A stretch of 64,000 nucleotides of DNA, taken from contig JBBMOL010000091.1 in assembly GCA_037954665.1 (NCBI GenBank), positions 868,001 through 932,000 on the forward strand, in the 5' to 3' direction. Positions 12,010 to 23,918 of the stretch are shown here, piece after piece (the stretch's first letter is position 1; each line of letters starts with the position of its first letter). Origin of the DNA: Laguncularia racemosa (lineage: Eukaryota > Streptophyta > Magnoliopsida > Myrtales > Combretaceae). Position numbers and translations under genes: made by a program. The notes under the pieces are model-generated. The model saw only the letters and a program-made list of their open reading frames with translations. It did not search any database and had not been told where the DNA came from.

Positions 12010-13400
12010 ATTTCAACATTATAAGAAAATATAAAGAAATGGTACTTAATGGCGTTTATTGTGAAAATTCAGGTTTTGAGGACCTAAAAGTAAAATACAA
12101 GTTAATTGGAGGAGTTGTTCACAAAATTGAAGAAGCAAATGGAAAATTTCATTGAAGACTGCCGGCCTTGACTATTTATGGGATGTCCATGCAAAAATCT
12201 CTCCAAAACCTTATCTTGATTGATTTTCTGACTCAATTCCTCAACAGATCAACCTTATCCTCCTCCTCTTTGGATCTATAATAGACCCCTTGCGTGAACC
12301 TATTGGATGCATTCTTGTCTTGAGGATTTTATCTTCTCTTTAATTCTCTTTTCATTTCATGTTATTCCAAATTTTAGTTTGAAGAAAGAATGTTACTTTA
12401 CTGAAGTTTGCTTTCAATTAAAGAATTCTAGGAATCATTTTGGAAGATTGAAGTTCTACAAACTCTTGAAGATTATAGCAATTGTTTCATTTATTTTATT
12501 TTCTTTTATGCAATTTATCAGTTTATTTTTATTATTCAATATGAATTCCATTGCACCTATTTATTTAAATTGTTTTTATGTAATCCACACCATAATGTTC
12601 TAAATCATCTCTGTAGGAAACATGATGAAGCCATAATTCAACTAAAATGATCATTGTATTTATGTTATAGAACATATAGATATGTGGAATTTTCATATGA
12701 GAATTTCTACTATGAATTGTATTTCGTAATTGAAATCAATGCATAGAAATTTAAATGACTCGAAAGAGAAATTTAGGATTTATTAGGAATTCCCAAGTAA
12801 GATTTAATAATTTATGCGGAAGCAGCGTTATTGAATTTTATTAGAAATTGACCTAAGTGTTTCATGCAATATTTTTTTATTTAATTTTTCACTAAGGGAT
12901 TAGGAGAAATTATTTTAAAGATATTAGGCAATCATATAATTGGAAAATTTATGATCGTAAATTAGAATCCTCCATTGATTTTATTTAGTGGGAGCTATTA
13001 AATTAAATTGGGGTTTTGATACTTTAAAACTTGAAAAAGGATTAAGGTTTTGTCAAATTTCTTGTGAAAATCCATATAGCTATAACTTATTATAACATGA
13101 AGGCAATATGATTAGTAAAAATTAGGGTGGATTCTATTTTCCCACCATCCATTCATCCTTTTTCGACACAATTCTCTTTTTACACATTTTATTCTCATCA
13201 AATATCATTGTCTAAATAATAGTAGAAATTGATATAGGTCTATTACTTAATCAATCTTCATGGTTCGACACTCTTCTCTCACTATATTGCTTGATCCGAT
13301 CCGGTACACTTGCTGGTATTCATTCACGCTTATTTTATATCTTTTTTGCGTGGATCAATCTCCTTTTTATTTATCAATACATAAAGCTCTAAAATCTTTA
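12010..13400. mobile_element. Unidentified insertion of about 1.4 kb inside the minus-strand LTR
   Basis: It interrupts otherwise collinear LTR sequence. Its right part (TTCGACACTC...GATCCGGTACACTTGC, about 13265-13312) resembles the terminal region of Tat/Athila-type LTRs, which would make it a nested solo LTR read on the plus strand. Exact ends and target duplications could not be fixed. The 98-codon open frame at 12307-12603 is hydrophobic and AT-rich, with no recognisable domain. Confidence 0.35.
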
Positions 13401-13708
13401 AGATAATTTAAAATCAACTTTAACTTACTCAGATGTATCATATAACAACCTAATTTATTATATGTCTTAATACTCTAGCATTAAACCCGTTTCCAAAATT
13501 TGATATACCTGAAAAAAATTTCTCTAAACAGGGTGAGCTAATGCTTAGTGCTTGAATACCACATAGACATGTGCATGCCATATAGCAACAATATCACATA
13601 CATATATGCAACAGTAATACTCCACACATCAAATCGTCAAATTACTTATGATCAATTAATTCATAACCATTATGGGGGTACTCATGACCCCGATACACAT
13701 ACAGTATT

Positions 13709-13710
<2 letters not shown>

Positions 13711-13741
<31 letters not shown>
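13711..13741. repeat. (AT)n microsatellite
   Basis: Uninterrupted TA/AT dinucleotides of about 30 bases inside the minus-strand LTR. Confidence 0.9.
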
Positions 13742-13742
<1 letters not shown>

Positions 13743-14896
13743 CCTATTGGGAATTGCCAACGCGGTATACCAATCATCGATGTGCTACCTAGGGATTTGC
13801 CATTGTAGGCCCCTAGGCCAAGCCAAGCACAAGCAACATACGCATTAACTTCCAACATTCAATTAAGTTCATTAAACATTAAAATCAATAACTACCTAAA
13901 ATTATTAAACAATTACCTAACAAACATAACCAGCAAAATAAGGTAAACACGTACCTGGACAGATGTTTCTATTACAGTCTTACATGTCTCTAACTGAAGT
14001 AGGTAACCTTGTTCAATTACAAGGAACCACACTTAGTTTGATCCTATAAATAATCTAGGTTTAGTCCTACAAGTAATCTAGGTTTACTTAATTTACTGCA
14101 TCTTTTCTAGTCGTATAATTTCCTTCCCTAAAGCATTTTCATGCTTAATTTGTACTTTGGAATGGGATTAAAATAAATTAAAATCAAATATAACATGTTC
14201 TTGCATAACATAGCCAAAGAAGTAGTTGTGTAGGGGAGCACAACCATGTTGGAGGCCGTATAGCTCAACATGGCTAATACACGATTGTGTCAAAGGTTAT
14301 GTTTCTTTTAGGTGAGGTTTAGGTTGAACATGGTAAAAACATGATTGTGTAGACGACTATGTATCTCTCGGTATGTGTTGCATTCAACACAGTTGAAATA
14401 CAACCATGTAGACGGCTATGTATCTCTTGGTAAACTCTCACAAACCTTAATTTTTCCTTTTCCAATTCATTCAAAATCCTAAGTTTCTATGATTTCTAAC
14501 TTAACTAATCATAATATTTGTAAATCTAATGTAAAATTAAGTTCTGGAATACTTACTTGACTTGAATCATTCTTGGAAATCTGAATTCAAGTGACTTCTC
14601 GCTTGTTCCAAATCCGTTCTTTGATTTGATTCCTATTGTTACAAGGACAACTACATTCAGATCCTACTTTCGTTATCATAATTAAGTACATCTCGATTTA
14701 CATGCTTACCTATTAGTTCGTTGCGTCGTCTCCTTAGGTTTTTTGCAGGTTGCTCTCTCTCTCTTTTAGATTTCTATTTTAGTGAGCAAATGATGAAAAG
14801 AGGGAACCCTAGGTTAGTTTTGGCTTTTATAGCCTCTAAAGAAAATACGAAACTACCTCTGTCCCATCATTTTATTACATCATCGCCATTAGTTAC

Positions 14897-14898
<2 letters not shown>

Positions 14899-14938
<40 letters not shown>
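14899..14938. repeat. (AT)n microsatellite
   Basis: About 40 bases of AT dinucleotides near the right border of the minus-strand LTR; a second AT run lies at about 14970-14988. Confidence 0.9.
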
Positions 14939-14940
<2 letters not shown>

Positions 14941-15379
14941 CTTATTATTTTTGTTTAATGCTTTTGATTATATATATATATATATATTTTAAACCGTGTA
15001 TTAGAATTGTGATCTTGCAAAAAGTATAGTCCCCCATTAGCGAAAGATACGGTTGTTGGGAGATCAGGAGATAATGTGCAGTAGGCATTTCATTTACTAA
15101 GTTCACATTAGCTTCCTCATCCTCTTTAGAACTTTCCTCTTTAACATCCATTTCCACACGATCCTCCTTAAAATCAATTGGTTGCGTATCTTGAAGGAAG
15201 GTATGGCTCAATTATTGACTCTATTAGATTTTCAATGTCACATGGCAGCTCTCACACATGGTTTGGATCATATTCCTCATAAACTAGTGGATCGATCATC
15301 ATGTGTTACTCATTGCATGGAATGTATGTTGTATGGAAGGGGTCCTTGTTTCTCTACAATGCCTAACATATAGGTCACA

Positions 15380-15578
15380 AGTGTTGTATGCGATACTCTC
15401 CTAAAGCTTCATCCATTTCAATCAAGTTTTCAATGTTGTCATCATCTCTAATAACCATGAGTAAATAAGACACACCAAACTCATAGCAATATCGGTGTTT
15501 ATGTAGTATCTTAGCCTTCACTACACTAAGATTGATTCCCACACTCCCACATATCCTATGAAGGAACTCATTGTAGCC
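15380..15578 (-). pseudogene. Possible MULE transposase N-terminal (PB1-like) fragment
   Basis: Read on the minus strand, this stretch encodes GYNEFLHRICGSVGINLS, then KILHKHRYCYEFGVSYLL and a D/E-rich tail (IRDDDNIENLI). That pattern, an LxxI/V...G motif, a short beta-like segment and then an acidic 'DDD' stretch, is typical of the PB1-like domain at the N-terminus of many plant Mutator-like transposases. Frame continuity is lost after about 15390 and no DDE transposase core follows. The acidic minus-strand frame at 14945-15211 could be a further piece. The family call is inference from pattern only. Confidence 0.3.
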
Positions 15579-16620
15579 ATTTTTTTCTTATCTTATTAAT
15601 TGGATCTATATCACATTCAAGCTTAGAATTGCCTCTCATAATATTTCCATGAGCATAAATCATGAATTTAACAAATTTTACTATTTTCACCCTACTTGTG
15701 TAACACACGATAAATTAGTCCAAGAATAGAATAATAAACAACAACACACTGCAACATAATCAACAATGGTATCTCCTTTAAAGTACATACAATACACATG
15801 TTCTTATAACAAACTATTTTATTAATATTCAACACCACATAATGTGACATCTAACATGCTAAGAACAACAATTTATGTCAAATCAACTAAAAACAAACAC
15901 AACACAAATAAAAGTAACAATTTTTTAGAAAAAAAGAAGAGCACTAATATAGTTAAGGTTTACTTAAACTATTGTAATTAAGGAGTCTACAAAGGAAAGA
16001 ATAATGTTAAAGATGATTATTGCATACTCGGGAGTAAAAATTATCTTTGATTGAGGTTGATTAAAGACCTTGGAGTGATTTTAGATGATGGAGTGGGAAA
16101 ATAGTCGAAGGTAGGTATTTCGGTGTATATTGTGTTCATTTATGGGGCATTCTGGTGTGTGTTTTGTTCATTTATACATGTTTGCTTTTTAAATGGGTGT
16201 TGAACTGAGGGCCCTATACGACCAATTTTAAACCTATATGTGGACTTGGAAAGTCTACGGGTTTATGTCTGTTTGGCCATTGAACATGTGGACTCAATAG
16301 GTCCATCAACTCAGGAAAAAAATTAACTAAAAAATAAAAATAATTAAATAAATTTAAATTAAAATAACATTAAAAATTTAAAATACTTCCATGTGCAATA
16401 GGATAAATTATGGTACCAAATTGGTATTCGTTATTTTTATCATTGTCGTTGTCGTGATCATCACTATCATCATTATCATTATCATCATCATTATTATTGT
16501 TATTATTATTATATGTGATAATGGAACAAAATTTTAAGAATGGAACTAAACAATAGTTATCTCGGTTATCATGCCCTTGCAACTTAGATAGACTCCTATT
16601 CTTCACACCATTAAGGCCTC
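15579..16620. other. Intergenic DNA, no gene seen
   Basis: AT-rich, with no supported coding region. A GTC/ATC/ATT-type imperfect microsatellite at about 16432-16512 gives a low-complexity N/D-rich minus-strand frame that should not be read as a gene. Confidence 0.5.
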
Positions 16621-17380
16621 TGATACGAACCACGCTCACGTGTGACGAAACCCAATACCAATACGTTCAGAATTTGCAACCCAAGATGCCAAAAACAAAC
16701 AAGTGGAACCGCGACCCGTTGCCTATAAGCGAAGCAAGAACCTTGGTATATTCAATTGATGCCACAATCGGGATGAAAGACCGATTGATAAGTCGGGATG
16801 AACGCCACAGAAGAAATCCGATAAGTTCAAGAGAAGTTCTTTAGAGAACCAAGAGAGGAATTCTCTCAAAAATGTGTTATTCAACCTTGTATGTGTGTTC
16901 TATGTTCTGTTCTCAACCCTAGAAGCTTATATTAGGGTTTACATCTCGTAATAATAAAAGCCCAAAACGACATAACATCATAAAGTCGCGGAAAACTAAC
17001 AAACAGGGAATGAAAGCCGGCGGCGTAGTAGCCGACGTAGGATGTACGCTGGGTAGAAAGGTCGGCGGCGTAGTAAGCCGGCGTAGTCCTTCTGTTGTGC
17101 GCGAATGGCAACGCCGGGTCAAGGCCGACAGTGCTCAGGCCAGCGTTGTCAACGCTGGCAGCTTTGACCTCCTATGCTTTGATCTCCTTGAATGACTTGT
17201 ACAAGTGTAAGTGCATTCTCCTGGTTGCTCCAATCCTTTCCGGCTTCGTAGACATCCTTTATCAACCCGTTAAGTGATTCCTTGAATCGTTTCGCTCGAG
17301 TTCTTGTGATCGGTCCAGGTGGCACTTCAAGAGGATCCACATTCCATCTTCTGGCTTAGCTCCCATCATGGCTCTCATCA
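16621..17380 (-). repeat. 3' LTR of the chromovirus
   Basis: In plus-strand reading it starts TGATACGAACC and ends GGCTCTCATCA, 760 bp. It aligns with 22489-23279 throughout. The C-terminal pol tail continues into it (MDPLEVPPGPITRTRAKRF...). Confidence 0.92.
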
Positions 17381-17592
17381 TTCCCCTCCTCTTGAAAAGG
17401 ATTTGTCCTCAAATCGTCGCCTACATCAAAAGGACTCAGATTAGTAACATTAAAAGTAGCACTTACTTGATACTCACCTGGCAAATCTATCTTGTATGCA
17501 TTATCATTGATGTGCTCAAGAATTTGAAATGGTCCATCGCCTCTAGGAAGTAATTTAGATCGACGCTGCACAGGAAACCGCTCTTTGCGCAT
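17149..17592 (-). pseudogene. Pol C-terminal region extending into the 3' LTR
   Basis: The segment at 17356-17592 encodes the post-integrase module (RSKLLPRGDGPFQIL, then LPGEYQVSATFNVTNLSPFD and a DDLRTNPFQEEG tail). After a stop at the PPT/LTR border, a minus-strand frame at 17149-17340 inside the LTR continues with a basic stretch (VPPGPITRTRAKRFKESLN). The same LTR-encoded segment exists in the 5' LTR (23027-23239). Coding that overlaps the LTR is known from some plant chromoviruses. No clear chromodomain aromatic cage is visible. Confidence 0.6.
17381..17395 (-). other. Polypurine tract of the chromovirus
   Basis: The minus strand reads TCAAGAGGAGGGGAA immediately before the 3' LTR start TGATGAGAGCC. 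It is the expected primer for plus-strand DNA synthesis. Confidence 0.85.
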
Positions 17593-17598
17593 GTGAAC

Positions 17599-18900
17599 CT
17601 AAACCCAGTCTCCAGGTTCAAAAACAGCTTGTCGACGACCCTTGTTGGCTTGTTTCACATACTGCTCTGTTCTTCGCTCAATGTTTAACCTTGCCTTCTC
17701 ATGGATTTGTTTAACAAATTTTGCTTTCTTCTTACCATCTAGATTAACATACTCAGAAATAGGCAGAGGTGATAAATCCAAAGGAGTTAGTGGATTAAAA
17801 CCATACACAATTTCAAAAGGAGTAAACTTAGTAGCAGAATGCATTGTGCGATTATAGGCAAATTTAACATGCGGCAAACAATCCTCTCAACTTTTAATGT
17901 TCTTTTTAATGACTGCCCTTAACAAAGTAGATAAAGTTCGATTTACTACCTCAGTTTGACCATCAGTCTGTGGATGACAAGTAGTAGAAAACAATAGCTT
18001 AGTTCCTAACTTAGCCTACAGGGTTTTCCAGAAGTAGCTCAAGAACTTAGCATCTCTATCCGATACGATTGTTCTAGGCATACCATGCAATCTCACAACT
18101 TCCTTAAAGAACAAATTAGCAATATTGCAAGCATCATCTGTTTTGTGATAAGGAATGAAATGTGCCATCTTAGAAAATCTATCCACGACTACAAAAATAG
18201 AGTCTCAACCATGCCTAGACCTGGGTAATCTTAACACAAAATCCATGAAAATATCTACCAAAGGCTCATGAGAAATGGGAAGTGGGGTATAAAGCCCATG
18301 AGGTTGGACTCTAGATTTTGCTTGCTTACAAGTGATACATCGCTCACAAATCCTCTCAACATCTCATTTCATGTGAGGCCAATAGAAGTGTTCCTGCAAT
18401 ACCCCTAAGGTTTTAGCTACTCCAAAATGTCCCATTAAACCTCCCCCATGAGACTCCCTCACTAATAATTCTCTTAAAGAACAATTTGGAATGCAAAGTT
18501 TATTCTCCCTAAACAAGAATCCTTCATGCTTATAAAATTTACCATGACCACTCTTCTCACAATTCACATACTCTTCACAAAAATCTCGATCAGCAGCATA
18601 CAATTCCTTAATGTGCTCAAAACCAAGCAGTCTAGAACTAAAAGTAGAGATAAGAGCATACCTTCTAGAAAGTGCATCAGCAACAACATTCTCTTTACCT
18701 TGTTTGTAGTGGATGACATAGGGAAATGTTTCGATGAACTCCACCCAACGAGCATGCTTTTTGTTTAACTTATGTTGTCCCTTCAAGTATTTTAAGGATT
18801 TATGATCAGTGTGGGTCACGAACTCTTTTGGCCAAAGATAGTGTTGCCAAGTCTCCAATGCTCAAACCAATGCATATAACTCCTTGTCATAAGTAGGGTA
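17599..18900 (-). pseudogene. Chromovirus RNase H end and integrase, broken
   Basis: The frame at 18364-18858 begins in RNase H (FVTHTDHKSLKYL) and ends it with ENVVADALSRR. It then runs into the integrase zinc-finger region (H at RESHGGGLMGHFG, followed by FYWPHMK). The central integrase core is readable in pieces between 18360 and 17880: a DFVLRLPRS segment, IVSDRDAKF and HPQTDGQTE supply the D, D and E positions, but stops interrupt it. The frame at 17599-17877 carries the rest of the core (LPHVKFAYNRTMHSAT, PFEIVYGFNPLTPLDLSPLP). The order RH before INT confirms Ty3. Confidence 0.85.
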
Positions 18901-19382
18901 GTTCAAGGTTGCCCCACTTAGTTTCTCGCTAAAGAATGCAATTGGTCTTCTCTCCTGCATAAGCGCTGCTCCAATACCTATTCCCGAAGCATCACACTCA
19001 ATTTCAAAAGTTTTAGAAAAATTACGTAAAGCAAGTAATGGCGCATGAGTCAGCTTATTTTTAAGCGTCTGAAAGGCCTTCCCTTATTGCTCTCCCCATC
19101 TGAACCCCACGTTCTTCTTGATTACCTCAGTAAGTGGTGCTGCAATGGTGCTGAAATCCTTCACAAACCTCCTGTAAAAGCTCGCTAGTCCATGGAAACT
19201 CCGCACATTACTTACATTAGTTGGATTAAGCCATTCTTGGATCGCACAATCTTTTCTTCATCAACCTGTATTCCCTGTGCACTAACAATAAAACCAAGAA
19301 ACACAAGTTTGTCTGTGCAAAAAGTGCACTTTTTGAGGTTAGCATATAATTGCTCCTTTCGAAGCACTTCCAAAACGTTCCT

Positions 19383-20910
19383 CTAGTGAGATATATGGTC
19401 TTCTAAACTCTTGCTGTAAATGAGGATATCATCAAAATAGAAAACCACAAATTTGCTAATAAAAGTCCTCAAAACATGGTTCATAAGTCTCATAAAAGTA
19501 CTAGGTGCATTAGTTAAACCGAAAAGCATTACTAACCACTCATATAATCCATATTTTGTTTTAAATGCGGTTTTCCATTCATCACATTCTTTCATTCTAA
19601 TTTGGTGATATCTGCTTTTCAAATCAATTTTGGAAAAGACACTAGACCCATGTAACTCGTCTAACATGTCATCTAAGCGAGGAATGGGATGACGATACTT
19701 TACCATGATGTTGTTGATGGCGCGGCAATCAACACGCATTCTCCATGACCCATTCTTCTTAGGCACCAAAATCACAGGCACTGCATATGGGCTCATGCTT
19801 TTTCTCACGTACCCCTTCTCCATTAATTCACTGACCTGCCTTTGGAGTTCCTTTGTCTCCTCTGGATTGCTCCTATAAGCTGGTTTGTTTGGAATAGATG
19901 CTCCGGTTACAAGGTTGATCTGGTGCTCAATACCACGAATAGGTGGTAACCCCTTTGGAATCTCCTCAGGGAAGACATCTTCAAAGTCCTGCACAATAGA
20001 CACAACCACACTAGGTAAAGAGTTAAAAAGTTCATTAGTATTCAAACAAGTTTTCTTAAAAACCAGCAACAACATAGGTTGCTTCATCACTAACGCTCTC
20101 CTCACTACACTCGCTCTTGCCACATAACTCTCCTTTTGTAAGGCTGCACTCTCCTTTTCACTCACCACCAAAGTTGATCCCTCTTTAACTTGGTCTCTCA
20201 CGCTCTTTCCAGCCTTCCTCTCTTTTTCCTTTTGATTTCGACTTTTGTGTTCCTTTTCTTTTTTGATGTCTTTTGCTCTCTCACTCTCCCTCTGTTTTTC
20301 ACTCACCTTATGTTTTGCAAAAGATTGTTGTAGCTGCAACTGATCCTCATATACCTGTTTAGGTGTTAAGGGTTTGAGATTAAAGCTTTTGCCCTGGTGA
20401 ACAAGTGTATACTTGTTAGAAAAGCTATCATGAACAACCTTCCTATCAAACGGCCATAGCCTTCCCAACAACACATGACACGCCTGCATTGGCACTACAT
20501 CGCATAACACCTCATCCTCATACCTACCGATGCGAAAAGCAATTAAGGCTTGCTTACTCACCTTAGTCTCACCACTATCATTCAGCCACTGCAATTTATA
20601 TGGACTAGGGTGTTTAATAGTCTTGAGTCCCAGCCTCTCGACAATAAAAGTACTCACCACATTAGTGCAACTCCCCCCCATCAATGATTAAACTGCAAAT
20701 ATGATCACCTAGATAACATCTAGTATGAAAGATATTCTCTCGTTGCACCTCCTCTTCTTCCTTCACCTGCACATTCAAAGCTCGCTTCACTACTGCTACT
20801 AACTTCCCTGTTGCAGGCTCCTCATCATCACTAGCGTCCTCCAATGGAGGCATATCATCCTCTTCACTATTCCCCTCAGTCTCATACTCACCATCATCAC
20901 GCAGAATCAT
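19383..20910 (-). pseudogene. Chromovirus protease and reverse transcriptase, frameshifted
   Basis: The longest surviving frame of the element (433 codons, 19383-20684) holds the C-terminal part of the retropepsin and most of the RT: WRMRVDCRAINNI, VFSKIDLKSRYHQI and the catalytic box FYFDDILIYSKS (usually YVDD/FVDD). It ends at a stop soon after the catalytic box. The upstream frame (20662-20910) carries the protease N-terminal side and an acidic linker. The two frames meet at the protease active site, where a run of seven G (minus strand, around 20673-20679) shifts the frame. A basic K/E-rich insert (around residues 145-170) lies between protease and RT. Confidence 0.88.
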
Positions 20911-20929
20911 AACACGCCTATTCGGATAT

Positions 20930-21997
20930 TGACTAGCAATATGGCCTCTGCCTTGACATTTAAAACATTTAATGTCACGATTTCTAGAAGTAGAAGAATC
21001 AGGTTTACCTTAGTTACCAGGAGTAGAACCCACTTGCTTCTGCTCCCCTTTTAGCTTGGTGGGTACAAACTTTTCTTCCTTCTTCCATTGGTTAGTCTTC
21101 CAGGTGGATGAACCAGCACCCTGTTGAAACCGTGCAGTATTACTACCTTTCCTCCTGTGTTGGTTCTCAACCTTTATAGCCATATGAACCGTATCCTCCA
21201 ATTCCACATAATGTTGCAATTCTACTACATTTTGTATCTCTCTATTCAACCCAGCAAGAAACCTAGCCATGGTAGCCTCTCTATCCTCCTCTACATTCGC
21301 CCTAATCATAGTAACCTCCATCTCCTTGAAATACTCATCCACACTTCGGCTTCCCTGCTTAAGAGTTTGCAAATTTGTTGTGCAATTCACGATAGTAATA
21401 CGCAGGCACAAACCGCTTCTTCATTACCCTCTTCATCTCTTCCCAAGACTCAATAGGTGGTTCGCCATTCCTTCTTCGATTCAACATCAGTTGATCCCAC
21501 CACACTATGGCATAATCTGAAAACTCAATGGCAGCAAGCTTCACTTTCTTTCTCCCACTATAATTGTGACAATCAAACACCATCTCTACCTTCTTCTCCC
21601 ACTCTAAGTACGCCTTGGGATCATTCTTCCCTTAGAAAGGAGGAATCTTCATATTTATACTACTCAATTGATTATCCTCTCTATTCCTATCTCCTCTATC
21701 TTCCCAATCCCTAGTTCCTCTATTCCTACCACTATAACCTCTATAACTCCCGACAGAAGGTTCATCAAATTCATCATCAGACATTTCATCTCCACCCCTT
21801 TGTACTCTCTTAGAACAACTCTCCCTCTTACGCCATTGGAAGACGTTTTTAGATTGCTCTAGTTTTTGCTCCACCGTCTCATGAATTTTTTCCATGCCCT
21901 CCTGAAACATCCTCTTCATCTCACTCCTCAACGCCTCAATCACTAACCTAGCATCAAACCTTCCCCTCTCACCTTCAAGAGAATGTTGCCTCGACAT
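20930..21997 (-). pseudogene. Chromovirus gag remnant
   Basis: The start is taken as the methionine at 21997 (MSRQHSLEGERGRF), shortly after the primer-binding site. The capsid-like part follows in three frames separated by stops or shifts: KVKLAAIEFSDYAIVWWDQL (21359-21583), then RSVDEYFKEMEV and MARFLAGLNREIQNVVEL (21010-21411). A CCHC knuckle lies near 20935-20985 but reads CFKCQGRGHIASQYP, so the last cysteine is a tyrosine. Gag would assemble the virus-like particle; this copy cannot produce it. Confidence 0.85.
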
Positions 21998-22473
21998 AGT
22001 TCCTGCAGTAAAAGGTTAGTACTAACAAAAATATATATGATTAAGCCTCACGATTCACTCCCTTACGTGTTTCACTCAAAGGATGATATCCCACAATCAC
22101 TTGTGTATTCTCATAAGCAATGATGATATCAACTCACCAATTCCTCTTCTCAATTCTCTTGGAACTAACCCAAACTACACCAATCCCTTCCGTAGAATTC
22201 AACACAACTCTAGAGGCTTGAAATTTTCCTCTTTTTCTTTCCTTTTTGTTGCCTTTGTTTTGTTCTTGCTCACGTTTTTTTTTTTTCTGTTCTTTTTTTG
22301 TTTGTAACAAAATTAATAGGATGCACTACACTCTTTAGAAAACAATTAACACTATGAACTTGAGTACGAAGCTATGACAACACGAAACTTGATATGAACA
22401 ATTGATATGAACGATTGGAGTTAGGGTTTTGATGTTACCTTCCTCAAACCGAACTGGTGTTTAACAAACCTAG

Positions 22474-22485
22474 GCTCTGATACCA
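22474..22485 (-). other. Primer-binding site, initiator tRNA-Met type
   Basis: The minus strand reads TGGTATCAGAGC, an exact complement of the 3' end of plant initiator tRNA-Met, three bases inside the 5' LTR end. Confidence 0.95.
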
Positions 22486-22488
22486 AAC

Positions 22489-23279
22489 TGATACGAACCA
22501 CGCCCACGTGTGACGAAACCCAATACCAACACGTTTGGAATTTGCAACCCAAGATGCCAAAAACAAACGAGTGGAATCGCGACCCGTTGCCTATAAGTGA
22601 GGCAAGAACCTTGGTATATTCTATTGACGCCACAATCGGGATGAAAGACCGATTGATAAGTCGGGATGAACACCAAGGAAGAAATCTGATAAGTTCAAGA
22701 GAAGTTCTTTAGAGAACCAAGAGAGGAATTCTCTCAAAAATGTGTTATTCAACCTTGTATGTGTGTTCTATGTTCTGTTCTCAACCTTAGAAGCTTATAT
22801 TAGGGTTTACAACTCGTAATAATAAAAGCCCAAAACGATATAACATCATAAAGTCGCGGAAAAATAACAAACAGGGAATGAAAGCCGATGGCGTAGTAGC
22901 CGGCGTAGGATATACGCCGGGTAGAAAGGCCGGCGGCGTAGTCCTTTTGTCGTGCACGAATGGCAATGCCGGGTCAAGGCCGGCAGTGCTCAGGCCAGCG
23001 TTGTCAAGGCTGGCAGCTTTGACCTCCTATGCTTTGATCTCCTTGAATGACTTGTACAAGTGTAAGTGCATTCTCCTGGTTGCTCCAATCCTGACTTGTA
23101 CAAGTGCAAGTGCATTCTCCTGGTTGCTCCAATCCTTTCCGGCTTCGTGGACATCCTTTATCAACTCGTTAAGTGCTTCCTTGAATCGTTTCGCTCGAGT
23201 TCTTGTGATCGGTCCAGGTGGCACTTCAAGAGGATCCACATTCCATCTTCTGGCTTGGCTACCATCATGGCTCCCATCA
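22489..23279 (-). repeat. 5' LTR of the chromovirus
   Basis: It spans TGATACGAACC to CTCCCATCA, 791 bp. It is longer than the 3' LTR mainly because a 44-bp segment (TGACTTGTACAAGTG...CCAATCC) is tandemly duplicated at 23048-23135. Other differences are scattered substitutions and a small indel in the GGCGTAGTA-rich part. Confidence 0.92.
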
Positions 23280-23918
23280 ACATGTGTTTCCTTAGGCAGT
23301 GCACTAGTGTACTATGTAAGTGTACCTCCATGTTAATGCTTAGCATTGTAATGTTTTCCCTTTCATGCCTTCAAATGCATGATATTTTGGCTAAGTCAAG
23401 ACCTACTATACGTAATTTATTAATTGCCTAAAATACTTCTGTCTCTTTTTAGCCAATCTCTTTTTTGCCATCACATTGCTAAATACTTAACTCTTCTCAA
23501 CTTGCATTGAAGAATCATAGCAATATTGAATCATAAAATCACATGGAAAAGATTTATGGCTTCTTCACAACCATCAACTCCATTAATACATTGAACACCC
23601 GCAATTGCCTTCATTCAGTCATTGTTATCTAACTTCAGTCGAAAAGATTTGATGACATGAAGATATTTGTTTTATCCCTTCAAAAGTAGATGTTCACTCT
23701 ATAATCTAAGAAAAACAATTAATATATTAGGCCAAGGCTAACTTACTAATTTAGTGATTCATCAATTGCTAATAACCATCAAACTAAAAACTTAAATTAA
23801 AAAAAAAAGATAGCCATGTGTAGAACCACAAAAGCGTAATAATTCAGTTTTAACAAATGGTAATAATGAAGGGATGTAAAGAAACATTATGATTAAAAAA
23901 GAATCCCTAATAACAATG
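23280..23918. other. Intergenic DNA, no gene seen
   Basis: AT-rich. Short open frames here are antisense or random; no motif supports a gene. Confidence 0.5.

Larger units (their letters stand above)
11799..14990 (-). mobile_element. Minus-strand Tekay-like LTR, split by an insertion
   Basis: The left end, TATAATGCCTTAGAACC..., is the reverse complement of the LTR 3' end at 170-232; ATTACTAAATAATGACA at about 11845-11861 matches the reverse complement of TGTCATTATTTAGTAAT. Homology breaks near 12010 and resumes near 13400, where the reverse complement again follows 9980-10150 and 5100-5400 (for example AGGGTGAGCTAATGCTTAG). The right border is blurred by AT repeats at 14899-14990. No matching internal domain was found, so it is probably a solo or truncated LTR. 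Confidence 0.6.
16621..23279 (-). mobile_element. Ty3/gypsy chromovirus-type LTR retrotransposon, full-length structure but decayed
   Basis: A complete 6.66-kb element on the minus strand, in the order 5' LTR (22489-23279), primer-binding site, gag, protease, reverse transcriptase, RNase H, integrase, C-terminal tail, purine tract, 3' LTR (16621-17380). Gene order PR-RT-RH-INT is that of Ty3. The pol C-terminus (LPGEY...TFNVTNLSPFDVG and a tail entering the LTR) fits plant chromoviruses. Many in-frame stops and several frameshifts show it is non-autonomous now. The 5-mers outside the LTRs (GCCTC left, ACATG right) do not match, so one end may have been rearranged. Confidence 0.9.

Noticed and set aside
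16370..16639. 89-codon minus-strand frame with N/D runs
   Set aside because: Low-complexity translation of a degenerate ATT/GTC microsatellite adjoining an LTR; no domain.
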